From assembly GCF_000337035.1 (NCBI RefSeq), contig NZ_AOJL01000013.1:1-64000 (forward strand): a stretch of DNA of 64,000 nt, in the 5' to 3' direction. The notes below the pieces were generated by a model, which was not told the DNA's origin, made no database searches, and was given only the letters and a program-made list of their open reading frames with translations. The stretch is from Halorubrum coriense DSM 10284 (GTDB lineage: Archaea > Halobacteriota > Halobacteria > Halobacteriales > Haloferacaceae). Below, piece by piece: positions 1 through 7,812 of the stretch; within the stretch, counting starts at the first letter, position 1, and each line of letters starts with the position of its first letter. The position numbers and the translations under genes were made by a program.

Positions 1-2
1 GG

Positions 3-1175
3 ACCGCCCACGACGACGGGACCGACCGCGATGACGGAACCGACCGCGACGCCGACCGCCCGCCTCACACCGCTCGGATCGGCTCCTTCCTCGCCCGTGA
101 CGGGAGCGCCGGCGCGGCGGTCGGCGTCGACCTCGACCGCCCGCACGCGGGCGTCGTCTTCGGGAAGCGGGGCACCGGGAAGTCGTACACCCTCGGCGTC
201 CTCGCGGAGGAGCTCGCCGCCGCCGACGGCGTCGCTCCGGTCGTCGTCGATCCGATGGGTGTCTTCGGCGGTCTCGAAGCCGCCGGCGGCCGCGTCGTCG
301 ACCCCGCGGTCCGTCCCGCCTCGATACCCCCGTCCGCGTGGCCGCAGTTGCTCGGGCTCGACCCGGCGAGCGGCCCCGGAAGCCTCGTCTGGCGCGTCGT
401 CGCCGACGCGGTCGACGGCGGGTCCGGAGACGCGGCGGACTGCGACTCCGCGGGCGGGACGAGCTCCTCGCCGTCGATCGCGGCGCTCCGCGAGACTGTC
501 GCCGCGGCCGACGCGCCGAGGGAAACCCGGCGCGCCGCCGCGAACCACCTCCGGCTGGCGACCTCGTGGGGGGTCTTCGACGCCGACGCGCCGCCGGTCG
601 CGTCCCTCGCGGCCGACGGGGCTCCCGCGGTCATCGACCTCGCCGGAGTCCCCGACGCCGCCGCCGCGGCCGTTGTCCGCGCGGTCGCCCGCGGACTCTA
701 CGACGCCCGGATCGCCGGCGGCGGCGAGGCGCGCTCCGCCTCCGGCAGTCGGGCAACGTCCGACGGTCTCTCACGGCTCCCGTGGCTGCTCGTCGACGAG
801 GCGCACGCCTTCTTCGACGGAGTGGCCGAATCCGCGCTCCGGACGCTCCTCACTCGGGGGGGGGGCGCGCCGGGCGTCTCGCTCGTCTGCGCGACGCAGC
901 GGCCGGCCGCGCTGCCGAGCGTCGCCGTCTCGCAGTCCGACCTCCTCGTCTCTCACCGGCTTACGGCCGCGCGCGACGTCGACAGGTTAGCCGAGGCGGA
1001 GGCGACGTACCTCGCCGGCGACCTCGCCGCGCGACTCCCCGACGGCGTCGGCGAGGCGCTCGTCGTCGACGACGCCACGGAGACCGCTCACACGGTCCGG
1101 ATCCGCGAACGACGAACGCCTCACGAGGGCGAGAGCCCGCGAGCGAGTCGGCTCTCGGATGCCGAATCGCAGTGA
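3..1175 (+). CDS. HerA/VirD4-like P-loop ATPase, 5' end cut by window
   Basis: The reading frame is open from the window edge, so the N-terminus is missing; 390 codons are visible. A Walker A motif (GKRGTGKS) lies at nt 162-185 and a Walker B (LLVDEAH) near nt 787-807. A CATQRP segment at nt 891-908 looks like the sensor/arginine-finger region of HerA-type hexameric DNA-translocating ATPases. Archaeal HerA-like proteins work in DNA end processing or as DNA pumps; no nuclease (NurA) gene is visible next to it, so the exact role is open. No membrane segment is seen. The fold is clear, the specific function is inferred. Confidence 0.7.
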   Translation, partial: TAHDDGTDRDDGTDRDADRPPHTARIGSFLARDGSAGAAVGVDLDRPHAGVVFGKRGTGKSYTLGVLAEELAAADGVAPVVVDPMGVFGGLEAAGGRVVDPAVRPASIPPSAWPQLLGLDPASGPGSLVWRVVADAVDGGSGDAADCDSAGGTSSSPSIAALRETVAAADAPRETRRAAANHLRLATSWGVFDADAPPVASLAADGAPAVIDLAGVPDAAAAAVVRAVARGLYDARIAGGGEARSASGSRATSDGLSRLPWLLVDEAHAFFDGVAESALRTLLTRGGGAPGVSLVCATQRPAALPSVAVSQSDLLVSHRLTAARDVDRLAEAEATYLAGDLAARLPDGVGEALVVDDATETAHTVRIRERRTPHEGESPRASRLSDAESQ

Positions 1176-1217
1176 CGGGTTCAGAACGCACAAGCCGCGC
1201 CGGAAATACGCTGGCGT

Positions 1218-1619
1218 ATGGAACGAACGCCCTACGGATTTCTCCTCGTCGCGGCCGGGGGCTTCCTCGGTGCGGTCGCCAGACACGCCGTCGACGTGGG
1301 GGTCGATGGCGCACTCGCCGCTGCGTCCGGTAGCCGGCTCGCCCTTCTCGGCGGCGTCCCGGCCGGCGTCGGGACGCTGACCGCGAACGTCGCCGGCTCG
1401 TTCGCCCTCGGGGTCCTGCTGACTTGCGCGTCGAGCGACCGGCTCCGACTGCTCGTCGGGACGGGCGCGCTCTCCTCGTTCACGACGTACAGCACGTTCG
1501 TCGCCGACGCGGTCGCGCTCGGGACGGTCGCCGGCGCGGGGTACGTCGCCGTCAGCTACGTGACCGGATTCGCCGCGGCCGCGCTGGGGCTCGCGATCGG
1601 GGGGTCGTACCGGCGATGA
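1218..1619 (+). CDS. crcB: CrcB/Fluc fluoride exporter, first subunit
   Basis: A 133-residue protein with four predicted membrane helices, the normal size for CrcB/Fluc. It shows the family signatures GGFLGAVARH near the N-terminus, NVAGSFALG in the middle, and a polar SSFTTYSTF track that lines the fluoride path in known Flucs. The stop codon overlaps the start of a second crcB in an ATGA arrangement, so the two are probably co-translated and form a heterodimeric channel exporting fluoride from the cytoplasm. I looked upstream for a fluoride (crcB) riboswitch and did not see one in the 42-nt gap. Confidence 0.9.
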   Translation: MERTPYGFLLVAAGGFLGAVARHAVDVGVDGALAAASGSRLALLGGVPAGVGTLTANVAGSFALGVLLTCASSDRLRLLVGTGALSSFTTYSTFVADAVALGTVAGAGYVAVSYVTGFAAAALGLAIGGSYRR

Positions 1620-1978
1620 GCGCCTCGCCGCTCCTCGCGACGGCGCTCGTCGGCGGCGGCGGCGCGCTCGGTGCCGCCGCCCGCCACGCCGTCGGGCTCC
1701 GCGTCGAGGGACGTCGGTCGGTCCTCACCCTCAACACCCTCGGGAGCCTCGCCCTCGGGGCCGTCTCCGCCGCACCGATCGGGTCGACGGCGACGCTGCT
1801 GTTCGGCGTCGGCTTCTGTGGCGCGTTCACGACGTTCTCGTCGTTCGCGGTCGGGACCGTCCGGGCGGCGAGCGAGACCGGTCCCCGCGCCGCCGCAACG
1901 CTTGCGGCTTCGAACCTCACGGCCGCGCTGGCGGCGTTTCTCTTCGGTTCGCACCTCGTCGCTGCGGTCTCCGTCTGA
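1616..1978 (+). CDS. crcB: CrcB/Fluc fluoride exporter, second subunit
   Basis: A 120-residue paralogue of the preceding gene. I chose the ATG at 1616 because it overlaps the upstream TGA (ATGA) and gives the family-typical N-terminus; a longer upstream reading exists but would lie inside the first crcB. Signatures: GGGALGAAARH, LNTLGSLALG and the channel motif AFTTFSSF. Four membrane helices are predicted. Single-domain Flucs are dual-topology homodimers, whereas paired genes usually encode oppositely oriented subunits; this pair fits the second type, though topology bias was not computed. Confidence 0.9.
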   Translation: MSASPLLATALVGGGGALGAAARHAVGLRVEGRRSVLTLNTLGSLALGAVSAAPIGSTATLLFGVGFCGAFTTFSSFAVGTVRAASETGPRAAATLAASNLTAALAAFLFGSHLVAAVSV

Positions 1979-2055
1979 CCGGGGTTCACGGCCGTTGACC
2001 GGCCTCTCACCGGGCAAGCGACAGGTACAGGATCCCCCGGCCCCTACGCGGGTGC

Positions 2056-2370
2056 GTGACCGACACCGACCGCTCCGTCGACGGCGAGTCGACCGCTCCG
2101 GCCGACTCCGGGGGTCCCGCGGACGACGCGGTCCCAGAGGACGTCCCCGACTTCGGCGACCTCTCGATCCTCCAGCGCGGGTTCGTCGCCGCCGCGCAGA
2201 ACCCCTCGCGCGGACTGCTCGTCGTCGGCCTGTTCGCGTTCGCGATCGCCTTCTACGCCGCGTTCTGGCTGTCTTTCCCCCGCGCAGCCGGACTCCTCTC
2301 GGCGGTCGCGCTGGTCGTCGTCGCCGTCGCCGCGGTGGTATACTGGCTTCTCGACCGGCTCTCTCGCTGA
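2056..2370 (+). CDS. small membrane protein, unknown function
   Basis: A 104-residue protein from a GTG start. Its first 55 residues are acidic and probably cytoplasmic; two hydrophobic helices follow (about residues 53-75 and 79-98), ending in a short basic tail (LLDRLSR). I recognise no family motif. It stands between the crcB pair and the convergent cca gene, and composition is normal for the neighbourhood. Treat it as a conserved-looking haloarchaeal membrane protein without a functional assignment. Confidence 0.6.
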   Translation: MTDTDRSVDGESTAPADSGGPADDAVPEDVPDFGDLSILQRGFVAAAQNPSRGLLVVGLFAFAIAFYAAFWLSFPRAAGLLSAVALVVVAVAAVVYWLLDRLSR

Positions 2371-2428
2371 CTGTGTCCCCGTTGCGGTCGTCTCTCCCCG
2401 TCTCCGTGAGGAGCCCCTCTCGGCGGCC

Positions 2429-3859
2429 TCACGGTCGCGGCTCGTAGAACTCCCGGAGCGGCCGACCGAACGCGGGCGCGAGCGTCGCGACCGCCTCGCC
2501 GACCAGCACGTCGCGGTCGTCGAACGCCGGCTCCACCCGCGCGCCGAGCGCCACGTCGCCCGCGGCGTCGCTCTCTAGGTACTCCCGAACGGTGGCGAAC
2601 TCGCGCTCGCGCTCGACGACGTACCGATCCCCGTCGATGAACGGCCCGTAGGTGTCCGGGTCGACGTCGTCGACGTACGATTCGTAGAAGCTCGCGGCGT
2701 GTTTCCGCACCGCGACCGGCGGCCCCTCGTGACGCGCGACCGCCGGCCGCTCCGTCACCTCCAGTTCCGCGTACAGGGCGGCCCGCGTCGACTCGCCGGC
2801 GTCGCCGCGCTCGGTTCCGTTGTCGACGTCGCTCGCCCCCCCGGCGTCCTTCGCTCCCGCCGCGTCGGTCATGGCGCGCGCTCGGAGCACGTCGAACCCG
2901 TGCCCGTTGAGCCCGCCGACGATCCCGTCCAGCGATCGGCGGAGCTGCGGCCACAGCTGGTCGTCGACCACGTCGGGAGCGTCGAAGACGACCGCGACCG
3001 GCGTCGTCCCCCGCCGGTCGAGGTGCGCGCGGACCTCCTTGGGACCGAGCGGCTCCGGCTCGCCCGGCTCGAAGCGATCCTCGCTCGGAGCTGCGAGCAG
3101 CTCGCGCGCGTAGTGCTGGAAGCGCGCGAGATTCGTCGCCGACAGGACCGCCGCGACGTTCCGCGTCGGGTCCGTGGGGTCGACGACGACGAGCGGGTCG
3201 TCGAACGTGCGCTCGGCGTGCCCCTCGGGGTCGAACTCCATCGGGGGATGCCAGCTCCGCGCCGACTCGACGAGCGGGACGAACCCGCCGAGTTCCAACA
3301 CGAGCAGCTCCGTGAGATACCCCGAAAAGCCCTCGGTGCGGAGGTCGCTGCCGTACGCGCCGATCCCCTTGAGGAACGCCTTGGCGAGTACCACGTCCGC
3401 CGCGAGGTCGTCGCCGAGCCGCGCGGAGAGGTACGCGTCGTGGAACGGGGTGCGGTCGACCGCGGAGACCAGATCACCCGCCGTCTCCACGTCGTGACAG
3501 GGGACGAGGTCGACGTCGAACCCCTCGTAGTTCCCCTTCACGTACGGGTGTTCGGCGTACTCCTCGTGGCCGTCGGGGAGGACCGCGTGCCCGACCGCAA
3601 GGCCGTGCTCTTCCAGTTCGGCGCGGCCGAGATCCGCGTCGAACCGGACGAACAGATCGATGTCGCGGTCGCCCGCGACCCACGTGCCCCGCGCCGTCGA
3701 CCCGACCTGGACCACGTCGGCGTCGACGGGGAGGTCGGCGATCGCCTCGCGGGTCCGCTCGGTCAGCGTCGCGGCCGCCGCCCGAAGCCGCTCCCGTTCC
3801 TCCGGCTCCGGGAGGACGCGCTCGCGGACCCGCGACAGCACCGCCTCCAGATCGTCCAT
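2429..3859 (-). CDS. cca: CCA-adding enzyme (tRNA nucleotidyltransferase, archaeal class I)
   Basis: A 476-residue enzyme that adds or repairs the 3'-CCA end of tRNAs using CTP and ATP. The nucleotidyltransferase signature is clear: GS at residues 53-54 within GSTARGTW, then the metal-binding DxD at 66 and 68 (DRDIDLF). The central and tail domains of archaeal class I enzymes follow. A low-complexity acidic/Gly stretch interrupts the C-terminal part around residues 330-355, a common kind of haloarchaeal insertion. It is convergent with the small membrane protein gene and lies just upstream of tRNA-Asn on the other strand; neither tRNA in the window encodes its CCA. Confidence 0.95.
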   Translation of the reverse strand: MDDLEAVLSRVRERVLPEPEERERLRAAAATLTERTREAIADLPVDADVVQVGSTARGTWVAGDRDIDLFVRFDADLGRAELEEHGLAVGHAVLPDGHEEYAEHPYVKGNYEGFDVDLVPCHDVETAGDLVSAVDRTPFHDAYLSARLGDDLAADVVLAKAFLKGIGAYGSDLRTEGFSGYLTELLVLELGGFVPLVESARSWHPPMEFDPEGHAERTFDDPLVVVDPTDPTRNVAAVLSATNLARFQHYARELLAAPSEDRFEPGEPEPLGPKEVRAHLDRRGTTPVAVVFDAPDVVDDQLWPQLRRSLDGIVGGLNGHGFDVLRARAMTDAAGAKDAGGASDVDNGTERGDAGESTRAALYAELEVTERPAVARHEGPPVAVRKHAASFYESYVDDVDPDTYGPFIDGDRYVVEREREFATVREYLESDAAGDVALGARVEPAFDDRDVLVGEAVATLAPAFGRPLREFYEPRP

Positions 3860-4019
3860 ACCGAACGGTCTCGCGGTTCGGCCGAAAACGTGTCGGTCGG
3901 ATCGGCGGCGCGACGAGGCGACGGATCGTCGTCGCCGTCCCGCGTTTCGACCCGCCCCCTTCCGCGCCGTCGGGCGGAAACGAAAGCCCTATCAAAAAGA
4001 CGCGAGTACCCGAGACTGA

Positions 4020-4092
4020 GCCGAAGTAGCTCAGTTGGTAGAGCGCCTCGCTGTTAACGAGGCGGTCCCAGGTTCGAGTCCTGGCTTCGGCG
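4020..4092 (+). tRNA. tRNA-Asn (GTT)
   Basis: A 73-nt cloverleaf. The acceptor strands GCCGAAG (4020-4026) and CTTCGGC (4085-4091) pair perfectly, with discriminator G at 4092. The anticodon loop CTGTTAA gives anticodon GTT, and the T-arm holds GGTTCGAGTCC. No intron and no encoded CCA. A TATA-like TATCAAAA lies about 25 nt upstream and a T6 run (4123-4128) downstream. Confidence 0.95.
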
Positions 4093-4122
4093 TCCTTCCG
4101 AACTGCTCCGCTCGAAATTACA

Positions 4123-4128
4123 TTTTTT
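4123..4128 (+). terminator. T-tract terminator after tRNA-Asn
   Basis: Six consecutive T residues about 31 nt after the tRNA end. Archaeal RNA polymerase stops on short T-runs without a hairpin. This is the first such run after the tRNA in an otherwise GC-rich sequence. Confidence 0.45.
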
Positions 4129-4215
4129 GTTCGATACCGACACAGGGACCGTGTGTCCCTCCTCGAACGGTGCGACCTCGTGGTCAAACTGGGCTGAGAG
4201 TTCTACGGAATCTAG

Positions 4216-4494
4216 GTCGAGACCGCGTACGACAGCAAACGCGACGTCGCGGTGGAATTTCGGACCCGACGCGCACGGACAAAAAGCGACGGATACGAGC
4301 GAACGGGCTACGAGAGGAAGGTCGATTATCTCGCGGACCCGGACATCAGAACCGAAGAGATCTACTTGATTACGGTCGACGAAACGGGCCCGACGACGAC
4401 CACGATCAGGTACGAACCGGCCGCGAACAACGACCGAGCGAACGCCAACCGGCACGCGGGGTACCGCCTTGAGACGATCCTTGACGAGCTCTAG
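4216..4494 (+). pseudogene. degenerate ORF between two tRNA genes
   Basis: The 455-bp stretch between the tRNA genes (4093-4547) is visibly more AT-rich than its surroundings. An open frame runs from just after a TAG at 4213 to a TAG at 4492. The only methionine-type starts are internal (for example GTG at 4252), so the N-terminus appears to be missing. The peptide is balanced in charge rather than strongly acidic and includes EEIYLITVDETGP. I recognise no family. A plausible reading is the decayed remnant of an element integrated at a tRNA gene, but no integrase or att duplication was found. Confidence 0.3.
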
Positions 4495-4547
4495 TCGGGG
4501 TAATGCGGTAACGTAAAGAACGTCGCTCGTATACTCGGGATCGACGC

Positions 4548-4622
4548 GGGCCTTTAGCTTAGTCTGGTTAAAGCGACTCGCTCATAACGAGTTGATCGCC
4601 GGTTCGAATCCGGCAAGGCCCA
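4548..4622 (+). tRNA. tRNA with CAU anticodon (tRNA-Ile2 or elongator Met)
   Basis: A 75-nt cloverleaf with acceptor GGGCCTT/AAGGCCC (4548-4554 and 4615-4621) and discriminator A at 4622. The anticodon loop CTCATAA gives CAT, and the T-arm holds GGTTCGAATCC. The anticodon stem ACTCG/CGAGT lacks the three G-C pairs of an initiator tRNA, so this is either elongator tRNA-Met or the AUA-reading tRNA-Ile2, whose C34 becomes agmatidine in archaea. Sequence alone, without comparison, does not decide between them. Confidence 0.9.
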
Positions 4623-4659
4623 TTCCAGATCCTCCCGGTTCCGTGTGGTATCTGGCCTT

Positions 4660-5118
4660 CTACTCCTGCTGGAGCGTCACGTCGGTCGCCGTCTCGTTCG
4701 CGAGGTTGTCGCTCACCGGACACCGCTCCTCGACCGCGGCGGTGAACTCGGCGAGCGTGTCGTCGTCGACCTCGTCCGCGAAGTCGACGTCGACGGTCGC
4801 CTCGACGCCCTGGTAGCCGGCGCGCGGTTCCTCGTCGCGGCCGAGGTGTTTGCGGGGATCGAACCCGCCGGCGACCGCGACCTCGACGCTCTCGACGTCG
4901 AAGTCGAAGTCCGGCGCGGTCGCGCGGACCGTCGCGTCGAGACAGCCGCTCCAGGCGGCGAGCAGGTACTCGATCGGCATCGCGCCCGCGTCGTCGCCGC
5001 CCATCGCCTCGGGGTCGTCCATCACCAGCTCGTGGTCCCGGGCGCGGGCGACGAACGCCGACTCGCCGTCGCTCTCTCCGGTGACCTCCATCCGCTGCGT
5101 CGCGTTGGCGTCACTCAT
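4660..5118 (-). CDS. OsmC family protein (peroxiredoxin-like)
   Basis: A 152-residue OsmC/Ohr-fold protein. The two family cysteines are present, one in AAWSGCLDA in the middle and one in EERCPVSDNL near the C-terminus. In Ohr/OsmC enzymes this pair reduces organic hydroperoxides, so a cytoplasmic antioxidant role is likely; substrate preference is not visible. I chose the ATG at 5118 over the GTG at 5121; a TATA-like GTTTACAC about 26 nt upstream supports a leaderless transcript. It is convergent with the CAU tRNA. Confidence 0.88.
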   Translation of the reverse strand: MSDANATQRMEVTGESDGESAFVARARDHELVMDDPEAMGGDDAGAMPIEYLLAAWSGCLDATVRATAPDFDFDVESVEVAVAGGFDPRKHLGRDEEPRAGYQGVEATVDVDFADEVDDDTLAEFTAAVEERCPVSDNLANETATDVTLQQE

Positions 5119-5379
5119 CACCCGTCGTAGCGGCCGGACGGGTGTAAACTGTCACCGTCGCCCGGGTTCGTGCCGGTGCCCGTGACACCGGACACTAGAG
5201 AGAAAGCGTCCGTAGACGCTGAAAACCGCGGACGTGGCGTCTCTGACGACCGGAGCCGCGGCGACGCGTCTCGGATAGCGGCGATTTCCGCGATCGCCGG
5301 TGGGGCCGTCGCGAAGCGACCGAGAGCGGTCGGCACGGGAGGGACGAACGAGGGCCGAGCCGCCGTGACACGTCGCCGC

Positions 5380-6243
5380 CTACTCCAGCAGCCCGACCAG
5401 CTCGTTCACGTCCTCGACGACCGCGTCCGCGCCGACGTCGGCGAACTTCTCGCGCCCCGACTCACCGGTGAGCCCGCCGGTGAGGACGCCGACACCGTAG
5501 TAGACGCGCGTCTCGTCGTCCTCGTCGGCGTTGCGCGCGGTCAGCACGTCGTCGAGGGTGTCGCCCGCGAACGCGACCCGCTCGGCGTCGACCCGCTCGG
5601 CGAGTTCGACGAGCGCTCGCGGGTGCGGCTTCCCCTCCTCCCAGTCGTCCATCGTGAACCGCCGGTCCTCGGGGACGTCGAGGCCGACGCGCTCTAACGC
5701 GATGTCGGCCTCGGCCGCGGGCCGCCCGGTGAGGACGCCGACGTCGAACCGCGCGGTGAGGTCGGCGATCGTCTCGGGGTCGACGAGCGTCGGCTCGTCG
5801 TGGATGTACCCGTCCGCCTCGAACGGCGGCTCGCCGCCCTCCAGCTCGCGGTACAGCTCCGCGCCGAGGTACAGCGCCTGAAACGTCTCGCGGAGCGCGT
5901 CCCGGTCCCACTGGTCGCGGACGCGGGCCTGCGCGACCCGCGGGAGGTCGCCGACGACCTCCTTGGCGGCGTCGAGCCCGCCCCCCATCTCGGCGACGCG
6001 GTCGGTGAACTCGTCGACGTCCATCCGGAGCCCCTCGCGGCGGGCCAACACGAACAGCGCCGCCGCGTCCGTCAGCTCCCAGTCGTTGTTGAATCCGCCG
6101 GCGTCCTTGAACGCCTGTACCGCGTCCCGGTCGATCGGCTTACCGCAGACCCGGTCGACCGACTCGAGGATCGCCCGACGGTAGGAGTCCGCCACGTCGA
6201 CCAACACCCCGTCGATGTCGAGGACCACTGCGTCGATCTGCAT
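5380..6243 (-). CDS. HAD-superfamily phosphatase (TIGR01548-like)
   Basis: A 287-residue HAD hydrolase. Motif I is DIDGVL at residues 9-14 with the nucleophile Asp9, motif II is LTGRP, the motif III lysine is in EEGKPHPR, and motif IV is AGDTLDD. The length and the helical cap after motif I fit the archaeal/cyanobacterial subfamily IA 'hypothetical protein 1' group. The in-frame extension upstream of 6243 is a basic, Ser/Pro-rich shadow, so the ATG at 6243 is the start. Substrate unknown. It lies 94 nt downstream of the UPF0146 gene on the same strand. Confidence 0.85.
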   Translation of the reverse strand: MQIDAVVLDIDGVLVDVADSYRRAILESVDRVCGKPIDRDAVQAFKDAGGFNNDWELTDAAALFVLARREGLRMDVDEFTDRVAEMGGGLDAAKEVVGDLPRVAQARVRDQWDRDALRETFQALYLGAELYRELEGGEPPFEADGYIHDEPTLVDPETIADLTARFDVGVLTGRPAAEADIALERVGLDVPEDRRFTMDDWEEGKPHPRALVELAERVDAERVAFAGDTLDDVLTARNADEDDETRVYYGVGVLTGGLTGESGREKFADVGADAVVEDVNELVGLLE

Positions 6244-6337
6244 ACCGCTACCCCGCCCGGCGGCGGAATGAACGTTCGGGTTCGCGGTCGCCGTCGGCGG
6301 TCCGAGCGACGCGGCGACGGCGACCGCTAGGGGGCCG

Positions 6338-6841
6338 TCAGCGCGCCACGTACACGACGGTTCCCGACGCCGCCGCGCGGCGGGACACGCCGACGACCGG
6401 CTCCTCGAACCCGAGCGTGGTGAACAGGCAGGCGGCGTCGAGGCGCTCGGCGAGGGCGACGGTCGCCGACTGGAGCTCGGCGGGGAGGTTCCGGGCGTAC
6501 ACGGCGTCGACGCCACCGGCCGCGTTCGGGGTCTCCCCGCCGACCTCGTCGCTCGCGCCGATCCCGAGCGCCCTCCGCACCTCCCGTCCGTCGTCGACCG
6601 TCGCGAGCGCCGTCACGTCCGCGGCGACCACGCGGAGCGTTCCGCCGCTCGGCGTCCGCGTCTCCGTCGCCGCGTCCCGCGCCGCCTCGCTCACCGCGAC
6701 ATCGAACGCGACGACCTCGCGGCCCCGGTCGGCGAGCGACCGAGCGACAGACGGTCGCCGTCCGACGCCGACCTCGATCAGGCGCTCGTACGGGTCGAGC
6801 GCGTCGACGAGCGCCCGCTCCGATGGCGGTGGTGGTCCCAC
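6338..6841 (-). CDS. UPF0146 family protein
   Basis: A 167-residue archaeal protein with a Rossmann-like start ([16 protein letters not shown]), reminiscent of an AdoMet-binding loop, followed by FDVAV and VVAADVT. This matches UPF0146, an archaeal family of unknown activity. I chose the GTG at 6841: it gives the family N-terminus, whereas the frame further upstream lies inside the divergent archaemetzincin gene. A TATA-like TTTTGA about 28 nt upstream overlaps the palindrome shared with that gene. Confidence 0.75.
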   Translation of the reverse strand: MGPPPPSERALVDALDPYERLIEVGVGRRPSVARSLADRGREVVAFDVAVSEAARDAATETRTPSGGTLRVVAADVTALATVDDGREVRRALGIGASDEVGGETPNAAGGVDAVYARNLPAELQSATVALAERLDAACLFTTLGFEEPVVGVSRRAAASGTVVYVAR

Positions 6842-6850
6842 GGCGCGGCC

Positions 6851-6869
6851 TTTATGACCGCGGCGGTCA
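6851..6869. promoter_or_regulatory. shared divergent promoter with 15-bp palindrome
   Basis: In the 39 bp between UPF0146 (start 6841, minus) and archaemetzincin (start 6881, plus), a TATA-like TTTATG (6851-6856) lies 25-30 nt before the plus start. It is overlapped by the perfect palindrome TGACCGC-G-GCGGTCA at 6855-6869. The minus-strand TATA-like TTTTGA also overlaps the palindrome. A protein bound here would block both promoters. Confidence 0.5.
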
Positions 6870-6880
6870 AAAGCGGTTTC

Positions 6881-7402
6881 ATGCTCGTGGACATCGTCCC
6901 GGTCGGGGAGGTCACCCCCCGAGTGAAACGGGAGGCCTCCGGTGCGCTGCGTTCCGTGTACGACTGTGACGTGACGGTCCACGACGACCAAGCGATCCCC
7001 GACACCGCGTTCGACGCCGACCGCGACCAGTACCGCGCCGAGGACCTCATCGAGACGGTCACGCGGGTCGGCGGCGGCGAGAAGAACATCGGCATCACGC
7101 CCGAGGACCTCTACTACCGCCGCCGGAACTACGTGTTCGGCCTCGCGTACCTCAACGGGAGCGGCTCCGTCATCTCCACGCACCGGCTCCGCACGTCCTC
7201 CGACGGCGGCGTCTCCACCAAGCCCGCGGTCGACGTCTTCGGCGACCGCGTCCGCAAGGAGGTCGTCCACGAGATCGGCCACACCCTCGGCTTGGAGCAC
7301 TGCGACAACAGCAAGTGCGTGATGTCCTTTTCTCCGACCGTCCGCGAGGTCGACGTGAAAGAGGAGAACCTCTGTGGCACCTGTTCTCGGCTCGTCCGGT
7401 GA
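6881..7402 (+). CDS. amzA: archaemetzincin zinc protease
   Basis: A 173-residue metzincin-type protease. The zinc site HEIGHTLGLEHC is followed by CVM (the Met-turn-like segment) and by a CGTC pair, giving the extra-cysteine pattern of archaemetzincins, which bind a second structural zinc. Without a signal peptide it is presumably cytosolic; its substrates are unknown. I prefer the ATG at 6881 over the upstream ATG at 6854, because 6854 lies inside the TATA-like element and the family begins with an MLVDIVPVG-type strand. It is divergent from UPF0146. Confidence 0.9.
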   Translation: MLVDIVPVGEVTPRVKREASGALRSVYDCDVTVHDDQAIPDTAFDADRDQYRAEDLIETVTRVGGGEKNIGITPEDLYYRRRNYVFGLAYLNGSGSVISTHRLRTSSDGGVSTKPAVDVFGDRVRKEVVHEIGHTLGLEHCDNSKCVMSFSPTVREVDVKEENLCGTCSRLVR

Positions 7403-7465
7403 GCCGACTCTCGACCTCCCGCTCTCGCCGGTAGACGTAAAGTCCGCCCCGTACAAGAGACGGGT

Positions 7466-7765
7466 ATGGCCGCAAAGCCGGAATATCGCGACCGGCCGGA
7501 CGTCGAGGTCGCGCTGCTCGACGCGCTCGTCGACCGCGGCGACGAGGGGATGACGGTCCTCGAACTTCGCGCGGCCGTCGACGCGGACATCGACGCCGTC
7601 GAGGAGGCGCTCTCGGCGCTGAAGGAGGACTCGCTGATCACCGTCGAGACCGAGGAGCGCGTCCGCGTGTACGCCCACGAACGGGTGATCCCGGACCCGG
7701 ACGCCCCGGAGGACGAGCCCGCGGAGGGCCTCGTCGACGCGATCCGCGACCGTCTCGGACTGTAG
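7466..7765 (+). CDS. small winged-helix protein
   Basis: A 99-residue protein whose first 70 residues read as a winged helix (VEVALLDALVDRG, then TVLELRAAVD and a recognition-helix region DAVEEALSALKEDSLITV). The C-terminal 25 residues are acidic. No ligand domain is present. It lies between archaemetzincin and the YgfZ-like gene with a TATA-like CGTAAAG about 26 nt upstream. It is probably a DNA-binding regulator of unknown targets, found in several haloarchaea as I recall. Confidence 0.6.
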   Translation: MAAKPEYRDRPDVEVALLDALVDRGDEGMTVLELRAAVDADIDAVEEALSALKEDSLITVETEERVRVYAHERVIPDPDAPEDEPAEGLVDAIRDRLGL

Positions 7766-7812
7766 CCGCCGGAGACGGCGGCCTTTTGGCCCTCGATCGC
7801 CTCCGTGCGACC

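Noticed and set aside
1176-1217. Fluoride riboswitch before crcB
   Set aside because: The 42-nt gap is too short and shows no matching consensus core.
2699-4057. 452-codon open frame on the plus strand across cca
   Set aside because: It is opposite the complete CCA-adding enzyme, is arginine/proline-rich, and runs into tRNA-Asn; a GC-rich shadow.
4054-4455. 133-codon minus-strand frame beside tRNA-Asn ending SQDSNLGPP
   Set aside because: The ending is the well-known false peptide made by translating a tRNA on the wrong strand; no start context.
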